DNA from: Astrothelium macrocarpum | Taxonomy: Eukaryota; Ascomycota; Dothideomycetes; Trypetheliales; Trypetheliaceae | Direction of reading: 5' to 3' | Length of the DNA stretch: 22,531 bases | NCBI GenBank assembly: GCA_021030915.1 | Contig: JAGEMR010000245.1 | Location: 1 to 22,531 of the forward strand | Part shown: positions 1 to 8,144 of the stretch, in pieces | Numbering within the stretch: position 1 is the first letter of the stretch | Layout: the number at the start of each line of letters is the position of its first letter | The notes under the pieces: generated by a model | Seen by the model: only the letters and a program-made list of their open reading frames with translations | Database searches by the model: none | Told to the model about the DNA's origin: nothing | Position numbers and translations under genes: made by a program

Positions 1-74
1 CAAAAGTTTAAGTGGTTTTCTGGTGCGGAAAGTGACCGACTGACTGATATGACCGGCTGAATGGTAAACCACGT
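1..74. mobile_element. Probable right terminus of a second TA-inserting DNA transposon (partial)
   Basis: The first 74 bases are of ordinary base composition and stop abruptly at the AT block. Read on the minus strand the patch starts ACGTGGTTTACCATTC and is flanked outside by TA (75-76). The nearby complete element at 2096-4014 also begins ACGT next to TA. The rest of this element would lie left of the window. It shares only the ACGT/TA edge with that element, so it would be a different family. The left end is not visible, so this rests on one terminus only. Confidence 0.4.
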
Positions 75-878
75 TATTATTTAATATTTAATTATTTTAA
101 TTAATTATAAAAAATCAATTATTAAATTTTATTCTGAAATTTAATATACATTAAAATAATTATTTTTAAATATCAAAAAAAATATAAATATTTTATTAAT
201 GATATTAATATATTTAATATCAATTATTTATTTTTATTTATTAAAAATAATTTTTTTTTAATATTATTCAAATGAATAAAAATTTTTATAATTTATTTTT
301 TATTAATATTAAATTCTAATTCATTTATATTTTATATATCTGAAAAATAATATTTATATTTTTTAAATTATAATTTAATAATATTAAATTAATATTATAT
401 TCATTTATAAATTATATTTTTATGTTATAAATATTCTAATTATCAAATAAAAATTATTATTATTTTTGAATATCATTTTTTAAAATAATAAATTTATTTA
501 TAATTAATATTTAAATATTCAATATTGATAATCATTTTATAAAATATATATGATATATATATAATATGAATTTAATAAATGAAATTTTTTAATATTAAAA
601 TAATAATAAAAATTCTAATTATTATATATTATTTAATCTATTATATTAAAATTAATTTTTTTATATTTATCAGAATTTATTATATTTTATTATTTTTAAT
701 TTATATATTATTTATATTATATTTATATATTAAAATATTTTTGAATATATTAAAAGAATAAATAATAATTCAAATAAATTTAAATTTTTAATTTTAGAAT
801 ATAAATAAAATTTTTTGAATTTAAATTTTACGATTAGAAAGTTTTTGAATAATTTTTTTTGATATTATTGAAAATAAT

Positions 879-950
879 ACGTATCGCAGATGAAAAACAT
901 GATACGCGCCGGCCCAAAGCCAGGGACGGCCCAAAACTGGAGTCAAGACT
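879..950. other. Isolated GC-containing island, possible transposon end or fragment
   Basis: About 70 bases of normal composition sit alone in the AT block. They contain a direct repeat CGGCCCAAA (910-918 and 927-935) and a short inverted pair, CGTATC and GATACG, separated by 15 bases near the left edge. The left edge reads ACGTATCGCAG, which resembles the ACGTATTGG start of the transposon at 2096, but it lacks a directly adjoining TA. Unlike the AT sea around it, it keeps ACA, GCA and CCA trinucleotides. I cannot assign it. Confidence 0.3.
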
Positions 951-2095
951 CTATATTAAAAAAACATTTGATTTTATTATAAAAAAAATATTCTGATTTT
1001 ATATTAATTTAATCTGAAATCATATAAAAAAAATATAATAAATAATTATTATATTTTAAAATGTTTTAATAATGATTAATAAAATGAAAATAAAAATAAA
1101 ATTTTATTATAATTTTTATAAAATTTTTGATAAATGATATAATTTAAAAAAATATATTTATATTATTTATATATATTTTGAAAATAATTAATAATTCATA
1201 TAAAATTTTTAAAAATAATAATAATATTTTTTTATATTTAAATTAAATATTTATTAATAAAATAATTAATTCAATTAATAATTAATTTATAATTTTAAAA
1301 ATATTTATCATTATTATTATTATTATTTTTATCATTTTTAATATTATTAATTTTAATTAATAAATCAGAATTTATTTGAATTTAAAATGATATTATAATA
1401 ATAAATAAAAAATAAAAATATAATAATAAAATAATAAACGAATTTTAAAAAATAAAAAATATAAATAAAATTAAAAAATAATAATAAAAAAAATAAAAAT
1501 AAAAATCAAAAAAATTCAATTAATTTGAAAAAAAAAAAAAATAAAAAAAAAATTAAAATCGAAATATTATTTTTATATTTTAAAAAAATGAATTCAAATT
1601 AATTACGCGAATTATTTATAATTTTTAAATTATTATTATAAAAAAAATTATTAAAAATTATTATTAATTTTATATAAATAAAAAAATATTCATTTTTTAA
1701 ATAAAAATTATATAATTGAAATAAAATGATTGATCAAAATTTATTTTTTAAAAAATAAATTAAATGAAATTATTATATTGTTAAATCATTTAATTAATAA
1801 TTATATATTTTAATTATATATTTTATTATTTATAAATTATTATTTTTTTTTTTTGATTTTTATAAATATAATAATCATTTTTTCGAATAATATTTAAAAT
1901 ATTATATTATTTATTTTTTAATCATTAAAATTTAAATTTTTATTGAAAATGAATTTTTATATATTATATAAAAATTATTTTTATTTTTTTTTTTTATTTT
2001 TTATATTTAAATTTTCAAATATTTATTGATTTGATTTTGATAAATTTGAATTATTTTTTAATTTAAATTTTTAAATTATTTATAATTTTTGAATA

Positions 2096-2162
2096 ACGTA
2101 TTGGATCAGCAAAGCGGCCATATCAGCGAAGCGGCCGCTTTTTCTTGATACTACCATCTTAT
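2096..2162 (+). repeat. Left terminal inverted repeat of the transposon, with a 17-bp internal duplication
   Basis: It matches the right end (3965-4014) over about 50 positions after removal of 17 extra bases at 2111-2127. Those extra bases (AAAGCGGCCATATCAGC) are a near copy of the adjoining motif, so ATCAGC-RAAGCGGCC occurs twice in tandem. The five remaining differences between the two ends are all transitions, as expected from C-to-T/G-to-A mutation. The end also contains the 8-base palindrome GCGGCCGC. Confidence 0.85.
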
Positions 2163-2934
2163 ATTTTTCAATCATTATTTTTATCATTATTTAAATCCCA
2201 ATTTACAGATTCTAAATTTATATCAGATTCTGAAAATTCTTTAATATTCTTTTGATAAATATATATATTATATTCTATTTTTTTATAATTTTTATAACGT
2301 CATAAAATTAATTGAATTTTTTTTTAATCATCATCATTTCGAATCTTTTTAAATGATTATAATATTTTAAATATATTTATAATGATTTATATTATTTTTA
2401 TATTATATTTTATTATATTATCATATTGAATTCATTTTTTTTTATATTTTTTTCGTTTAACTATTATTTTTAATTATTTTTCAAATTCTATAATACGAAA
2501 AATTTAAAATATATTTTAATATAATATTAATTTAATATTTTTTATAAATTATGAAAATCTATTTTTAATTTTTGAAAATAATTGAATAAAAGAATTATTT
2601 ATAAATTTATATTATAATTCAAATTCATAAATATTATTTAGAATTTTTGATTATTATATTATTTTTAATAAAAAAAACTCTGATGATATATATAATTATA
2701 TATCCAAATAATCTAATATTTTTTATATATTAATTAGAATTAATTCTGATATTTTAAAAAATTTTTAATAATTTTCTTCCATAAATATATTAAAAAACGT
2801 ATTTTTAAAAATTAAAAAAAAAAAAACTTTTTTATCAATATAAAAAACATATTAACGCATCAAATTTTATATATTTTGAAAATATTTCAATTTTAAAAAT
2901 ATAAAACAGATTATATTTAAAAATTGAAAAATAT

Positions 2935-2986
2935 ATAAAAAATAAAATGATATATAAAATATAAAAAATAAAATGATATATAAAAT
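2935..2986. repeat. Tandem repeat, 2 x 26 bp, AT-only interior of the transposon
   Basis: Two identical 26-base copies (2935-2960 and 2961-2986), each containing the single G motif AAATGATATA. Exact identity in otherwise degraded sequence suggests that the duplication arose after most of the mutation. Confidence 0.8.
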
Positions 2987-3180
2987 ATAAAAATTTTATT
3001 TTCAAAATAAAAATTTTTAAAATTCTAATTAAAATAATTTTTATAATCATTTAAAATAAATAATTAATATCTTCCAATTTAATATATTTTTATATATATA
3101 TTAAAATATTTTAATCATTTCAAATTAAATATATTATTAATTCAATCATTTTCAGAAATTAAAAATTTTTAAATAAAAAA

Positions 3181-3267
3181 TATATCTATTTTTTTATATT
3201 AAATAAAAATATATCTATTTTTTTATATTAAATAAAAATATATCTATTTTTTTATATTAAATAAAAA
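3181..3267. repeat. Tandem repeat, 3 x 29 bp
   Basis: Three identical consecutive 29-base units (starting 3181, 3210, 3239), each starting TATATCTATTTTTTTATATT. An inverted partial copy (ATAGATATATTTTTT) follows directly at about 3269-3283. They lie inside the degraded transposon and probably arose by slippage after mutation. Confidence 0.85.
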
Positions 3268-3964
3268 TATAGATATATTTTTTATAAATAATGAATAATA
3301 GAATTATATATCCAATAATATAAATATTCTGAATTATAATAATTCATTTATAGTTATTTGATTAAATAAATTAAAATCGAATATATTTTTTGATATTAAT
3401 AATAATTTTTATTAATCCGATAATATTTATTTAAAAATCAATTTTATCAAAATTATGAATATTATTATTAAATATTTTATATTTGATTTTTATTTTTTTA
3501 ATCAAATTAAATTATATATTTATGATTTTTAAATTCTTTTATAATATTCTTTATCAATCTTTTATTTGATTGAAAATCATTTTTAATTCATTAGAATATA
3601 TTATAAATTTTTAATTTATTTTTTATTCATTAATTCTTCATTATATATATTTAATATTTTATTCATCATATTTAATATCTTATATAATCAGAATATAAAT
3701 CCTTTTAAATCTAAATCGAAAATATATCGAATAATAATCTCTTTTTTATTTATTATAAATTTTGAATAATTAAATTGAATAATAAATTTAAAAAAAATTT
3801 CATATAATTGATCAAAAAATTATTGATATCTGAAATTAAATATTATTATAATAAATCGTAAATTTTTAAATTATCCAGATTTATAAATTCGGAATATAAA
3901 ATTAATTCTATTTTTTTATTGAATTAATAATATTTTACGTTGTTATTATATATTATGATAATTC

Positions 3965-4014
3965 ATGAAATGGTGGTACCAAAAAAAAGCGGCCGCTTCG
4001 CTGATCCAATACGT
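3965..4014 (-). repeat. Right terminal inverted repeat of the transposon
   Basis: Read on the minus strand from 4014 it starts ACGTATTGGATCAGCGAAGC, the same as the left end without the 17-bp duplication. It is followed outside by TA at 4015-4016. It is a GC island with A/T-only sequence on both sides. Confidence 0.85.
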
Positions 4015-4322
4015 TAAATTTTATTTTATTTTTATTATTTATATTATATTTCAATTTTTCAATCAATTTTTATCATTATTAAATTTAATCAAAAAATAAA
4101 TATTCAAATTATAAAAAAAAAATTAATTTGAAAATTTTTTGATTATTATTTTAAAAAATATAAAATAATTGATTATTTATGATTATAATTCAATTTTTTG
4201 AAATATTTAAATATATTATTTGAATTATTTAATTAATTATTTCAACATCATAAATTATACGAATTATCTCAAAAATTAATTCTGATAAAAAAGGATATTA
4301 TTTTTGCCTTAATTAGCACATT

Positions 4323-4340
4323 CTAATCAGGCTAATCAGG
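4323..4340 (+). repeat. 9-bp tandem duplication CTAATCAGG in the short FMO promoter
   Basis: CTAATCAGG occurs twice back to back, about 80 bases before the monooxygenase start codon and just inside the normal-composition DNA. It may be a slippage product at the edge of the AT block or a doubled protein-binding site; nothing in the sequence decides this. Confidence 0.6.
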
Positions 4341-4416
4341 GGGCTTATTTTCTGTTATTTAGTTCGTAGCTAGCTTCGTACGAAAACAACAAGTTCGGCT
4401 TCAAGAATTCCACAAC

Positions 4417-5610
4417 ATGATCAGTAGTGTGGCATCTGATCTTCCCGTTTTGATTATAGGCGCGGGTATATCCGGCCTTGCTCTGGCTCAAGGACTACGG
4501 CTTCGGTCAATCCCTTATCGCCTCTTTGAACGGTATCCCAAGTCACGTCTTTCGCAAGGTCACCGTTTCCGCATCTCCAACAATGGAGTCAGCGCCCTAA
4601 AATCTATCCTTCCTCCTGATATTCAAGATCTATTCGTACACACAGCTCCAGAAAGCGCTCCTTTTAAACCACGATATGTCGATGCCAAGAACTTATATTT
4701 CGATGCACGGGAATGGGTCGAAAATCTGGATTCCATACCCGTTGATCGATCGTGGCTTCGCATGTTGATGATGCAAGGGAACGAAGAGCAGATCGAGTAT
4801 GAGAAAGATTTATCAACGTATGAGGTGGATACCACTACGAGTACAGTCAAAGCAGTCTTTCAGGACGGCTCTTCGGCAATCGGCACTATGCTAGTTGGTG
4901 CGGATGGGATTCGAAGCCGAGTGCGGAAACAGTTCCAGCCTCATCGAAAGCTATTAAACCTAGAACGATGGATTATGTGGGGAAGGACACTGTTAACAGA
5001 TGATCTCCGAGAGCAAATATCGGAAGACTGTTTCACATGGTTCATGGCCACAGATGCGGAAGCAAACTCTCAGGCGGTGATTGAGCCTATAATTTGGCGA
5101 GAAGACACCAAGCAAAGTTCGAGAGGACGCCTACCTTACTTCCAAGATTATCTTTATTGGGCTGTAGCAACTGAAACCCCACCACGCGATCCGAATACGT
5201 TAAACGGTCGAAAGGAATTTTTAGAAGAAAGCATAAAATCATGGGATCCTAATCTCCGATTAATATTCCAAAGAGCTTCTCTTGAGCTCTCAGCTTGCGT
5301 ACCGATCATATCAAGCAAGCCTGATATCGAAATGAAGTCCTCCAATCGAAAAATGATGGTTACAATCGTTGGCGATGCTGCCCATCCTATGAGTCCCATG
5401 GGTGGAGCAGGCGGTGATATTGCTCTGCAGGGCGTTGCAGATCTACTGCATACAATAGACCAATATGGAATCACTGAAGAAGCAATGCGACGTTTCGAGG
5501 ACGGCATGGCGTTGAGAGCAAAGCCGAAACTAGAACGTTCATTTGCAAACGGTCAGAAACTTTGGAAGGGTAAGGAATGGTATCAATACGAGGAAAATGT
5601 AATTGAATGA
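4417..5610 (+). CDS. FAD-dependent monooxygenase (group A, PHBH-like fold)
   Basis: A complete, intronless 397-residue flavoprotein monooxygenase. It would bind FAD, take electrons from NAD(P)H and hydroxylate or epoxidise a small organic substrate. The N-terminal Rossmann motif is GAGISG at 15-20 within VLIIGAGISGLALAQ. The pyrophosphate-contact DG motif is GADG at 161-164. The FAD ribityl-contact motif is GDAAHPMSPMGGAGGD at 319-334. Length fits soluble members of the family, and no signal peptide or membrane anchor is visible. The start is the first ATG after normal composition returns; the glycine motif follows at the expected distance. Only about 120 bp separate it from the AT block, so its promoter is very short or lies in AT-rich DNA. 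It is convergent with the acyl-CoA dehydrogenase gene. The substrate cannot be read from sequence; a tailoring role in the neighbouring cluster is inference. Confidence 0.92.
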   Translation: MISSVASDLPVLIIGAGISGLALAQGLRLRSIPYRLFERYPKSRLSQGHRFRISNNGVSALKSILPPDIQDLFVHTAPESAPFKPRYVDAKNLYFDAREWVENLDSIPVDRSWLRMLMMQGNEEQIEYEKDLSTYEVDTTTSTVKAVFQDGSSAIGTMLVGADGIRSRVRKQFQPHRKLLNLERWIMWGRTLLTDDLREQISEDCFTWFMATDAEANSQAVIEPIIWREDTKQSSRGRLPYFQDYLYWAVATETPPRDPNTLNGRKEFLEESIKSWDPNLRLIFQRASLELSACVPIISSKPDIEMKSSNRKMMVTIVGDAAHPMSPMGGAGGDIALQGVADLLHTIDQYGITEEAMRRFEDGMALRAKPKLERSFANGQKLWKGKEWYQYEENVIE

Positions 5611-5947
5611 GGGATACTGTATCCACGTTAGTGCTGACACGTCAGGTAAAAACTACCATGACTCCTCAAAGCAGCTTTCGATTTAGTAGTACTGTCGAAG
5701 GTAAGGACGACCACCTTTATTGCTCGAAACGTTTAGACAGATACCAGGCTAAAAATAAGCTATCGTTTCAACATTGGCTCGATGTATACTTTCCTAGGCT
5801 ATTAAGTCTTTGCTCAAGTCTGCACTGGACTAGCGTAGGCTGGCTCAGGTCGTGCGATATCTGCCACATGACCATCTTTGCATACTCAAAACATTGATAT
5901 ACCACGATGTGAGGTCTGTTGCGCAGTATCGACTTGGAGAACTAAAA
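5611..5947. other. Intergenic region between convergent genes
   Basis: This holds the 3' ends of the monooxygenase (+) and the dehydrogenase (-). A 96-codon open frame at 5607-5897 overlaps the monooxygenase stop but shows no domain, signal or compositional sign of being a gene. No other structure was seen. Confidence 0.6.
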
Positions 5948-7606
5948 CTAAACATGAACATTTAGAGTAGCCAATTTCTCCAGATCCTTTTGCTCTTGCA
6001 ATACACACATCTCGCTTAGTATTTCCTCACTCCCTCCGCCAATGACAAGCACTCGCACGTCTCGGCTAATCCTCTCAATACGGACTCCGGGACCAGAGCG
6101 AGTGTATCCCAAGGCGCCCATGATCTGCTGACACTCTCGCACAGTCGACTCAACTGCCTTTGCAGCACTTACTTTTGTCAAGGCACAAAGCCCACCAATA
6201 CTGACCTCGCCACTATCCTTTGCCTCTGCCTTCCTTGCGCTCTCTCTGACCTGTACCAGAGACTCGAGTAATGCGTAGTTGGACATGATCTGCATCCCCA
6301 TATTGGCAAATTTGAGCTTAATTGTCTGCCGTTGAATGAGTGGCCGCCCAAAGGTGTGGCGCGTGAGTGCATGCTGGTAAGCATCTTCGAGACAAACACG
6401 AGCTAGGCGCAGACAGTTGCCAGCAATCCAGAGACGCTCGTGATTGAAACCTGTAATAATGTATTGACATCCCGCAGATTGACGACGGATAAGTGGGTCT
6501 TGCTTACTGGACATTACAATCTTAAACCCTTCATCTAACTTCCCAATGAGATTTGAAGTCGGTACTTCCACGTTTGTGAAGTTGAGACTAGAGCAACCTG
6601 GATATCTCTTTGTTAGCTTTCCAAGACTGGTCTAACAACAAGGATATTTCGATGTTTTTCGGGGGTTAATTTACCACCCAAGGCAACCCCAGAACAATTA
6701 ATCTCGGTTCTAGAGACCCCAACTGAGTCGAGTGGGATGACTAGAATCGAGATGCCGGCTTTTCCTGGGCCTCCAGTCCGGACGACGGTAGTACAGTAAT
6801 TGGCAGATATGCCGTTCGTTACCCACTGTTTGGTCCCGTTAACCACGAATACCTCCCCTTTCATCTCCGCTGTCATTGATATGCCAGCGACATCCGATCC
6901 AGCTTATCGATTGACGATTTACTGTCAGCTCACTGCATCCGAGTTGGCGAAGAGGCCAATGCATAACAAATCACTTAGCTAACCTGACGGTTCTGTGATG
7001 CCCAAACAGAAGCGTGTTTCCCCTCGTAACACTGGAGGTAACCACCGTTCTTTTTGCTCCTCAGTACCAAAGTGAATCACAGGCGGACAGCCAATTGCGT
7101 TGCCACAGCCAAGAGCCCATAGCACGCCCAAAGATCCGCAACGTGCCATTTCATCGATGGATATGAGGTCGTGGAAACCATCCCATTCATTGGGAGAAAT
7201 ATCACCAGGGAGTCTGATGCCGCGAAGATATTGGGTGATGGCAGAAGGGTCTAATAAAACTGCCGTATAGCCCAGAAGCGAATGACGCTCTAATACCTAC
7301 GGGCTATTATTTAGCAAAGCTGAAAACGCAATCGCCCGAGCCACAATAAGCGACCCGTAGCACTTAAGTGATAAAGGAAAAGAACGAAGGAAATTAAGAT
7401 GGATCCGGCGAAAAGTCTGTTATCACCTCACGTGGTACTGAACCGTTGGCCTCCCATTCGGAGCAAAATGGTCTTATTTTTGTATCGACATATCGGCGGA
7501 TCTCGTTACGTAGCCGCCGATGCGAGTTTGTAAATTGCGTGTTGCCTGGACGGGAATACCACAATGGCTCCACGAAAGGGACCTTGGAACCAAAGAAGTC
7601 AGACAT
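5948..7606 (-). CDS. Acyl-CoA dehydrogenase, five exons
   Basis: An FAD enzyme that would introduce an alpha,beta double bond into an acyl-CoA. My model is complement(5948-6450, 6508-6597, 6675-6902, 6984-7296, 7427-7606), 437 residues, the usual family length of 400-450. Introns are 57, 77, 81 and 130 bp with GT...AG ends; the 77-bp one has a perfect GCTAAC branch site. The start MSDFFGSKVPFVEPLW fits related fungal proteins; upstream in-frame residues look non-coding. Domains: helical N-terminal (to about 155), FAD-contact EPSAGSD at 162-168, beta-domain WVTNG at 191-195, C-terminal helical domain with RHTFGR at 301-306 and GGGSEE at 408-413. At the place where short- and medium-chain enzymes carry the catalytic Glu (YEGT) there is glycine. 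A likely alternative base is Glu275 in NHERL, the isovaleryl-/long-chain-type position. That assignment is from family knowledge. Confidence 0.9.
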
Positions 7607-8144
7607 CAAGAAAACAAGAACGAGAAGGTGTAAATTAGTCTGGGTAGCTGAGTCAAGAGCTGGTGAACTCACTACCAAAGAAAACCTTAAATATTCAGCG
7701 GGTCAACCCTCAGATGTCATCGATAACCACGGCCATCAAACCTTGGTGGTAAAACAAGGTCGCTATACGGTTTATGATGAAGGATTTGAATCGCCTATGT
7801 GGGGAATAGGCCATCTGCCGGTGTGCATAATTGGGGGCATCGGTACAGGCTACGCAGGCAGTACCCGGCTCTCGCTCAAAATCTAAGTCTTTAGCGGTTT
7901 GGGTATTTATGCAGACGAGCCGACCAGGATCACATGCACGACAAAGATGTGATGCATCGTTACCTAGTTTTCGGGGCACAATATAAAAGGAGTTTAGCCA
8001 AGTGGACTGAGAGTATGGTGAAGACTCGACACACAGCTGATAGATCGGAAATCTCGCCAATGCATGAGCCTGCAAAGCATCTTTGCTTAGGTACCTGATG
8101 CTCAATCTACGCCCAATGGAGCATCCGTACTAATATACAGCTAA
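7607..8144. other. Intergenic region, upstream of the acyl-CoA dehydrogenase and downstream of the P450
   Basis: This should hold the promoter of the dehydrogenase and the terminator of the P450. Two overlapping open frames (+ 7446-7886, - 7710-8105) have no recognisable domain and I do not call them. No clear TATA box or zinc-cluster site was seen. Confidence 0.5.

Larger units (their letters stand above)
2096..4014. mobile_element. RIP-degraded Tc1/mariner-type (Fot1/pogo-like) DNA transposon, 1919 bp
   Basis: Both ends carry the same inverted sequence, starting ACGTATTGGATCAGC and continuing GAAGCGGCCGCTTTTT. Each end is flanked by the dinucleotide TA (2094-2095 and 4015-4016), the target duplication of the Tc1/mariner superfamily. 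The 1.9 kb length matches fungal Fot1/pogo-type elements. The interior, where a transposase of about 500-600 residues would be expected, is now A/T-only and unreadable. The superfamily call is from ends, TSD and length only. Another TA-inserting family is possible. Confidence 0.85.
1..4290. repeat. Extreme AT-rich, RIP-like hypermutated block
   Basis: This stretch is almost pure A/T. I counted 13 G or C in 300 bases at 121-420 and 9 in 240 at 1201-1440. It holds no credible coding sequence; the few open frames consist of Ile/Phe/Leu/Tyr/Lys runs produced by composition. The composition changes abruptly to about half G+C between roughly 4290 and 4420. It contains recognisable transposon ends, so it is dead repeat DNA mutated by C-to-T and G-to-A changes, as repeat-induced point mutation (RIP) does in ascomycetes. 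The residual G:C pairs sit in a biased context (TpC/GpA). Mitochondrial intergenic DNA is unlikely because nuclear genes follow directly. Confidence 0.85.

Noticed and set aside
579..761. 60-codon open frame in the AT block (and a similar one at 2835-3050, minus)
   Set aside because: Made almost only of Ile, Leu, Tyr, Phe, Lys and Asn because the DNA is nearly pure A/T; no domain and no plausible gene context.
2128..2138. GCGGCCGC sequences at both ends of the element as cloning-linker artefacts
   Set aside because: They are part of longer matching inverted repeats flanked by a TA duplication, which explains them naturally.
1..4290. Mitochondrial or plasmid origin of the AT block
   Set aside because: It carries a TA-flanked transposon with inverted ends and joins directly to spliced nuclear-type genes.
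5607..5897. 96-codon frame overlapping the monooxygenase stop
   Set aside because: No motif or signal peptide; ATG/TGA overlap is not a meaningful arrangement in a fungus.
7691..7712. Minus-strand GACCCGCTGAA resembling the ITS2/28S rDNA junction
   Set aside because: Only about 10 bases match and neither ITS nor 28S sequence follows; judged coincidence.
7446..8105. Two overlapping frames (146 aa plus, 131 aa minus) between dehydrogenase and P450
   Set aside because: The plus frame runs antisense over dehydrogenase exon 1; neither shows a domain or splice structure.
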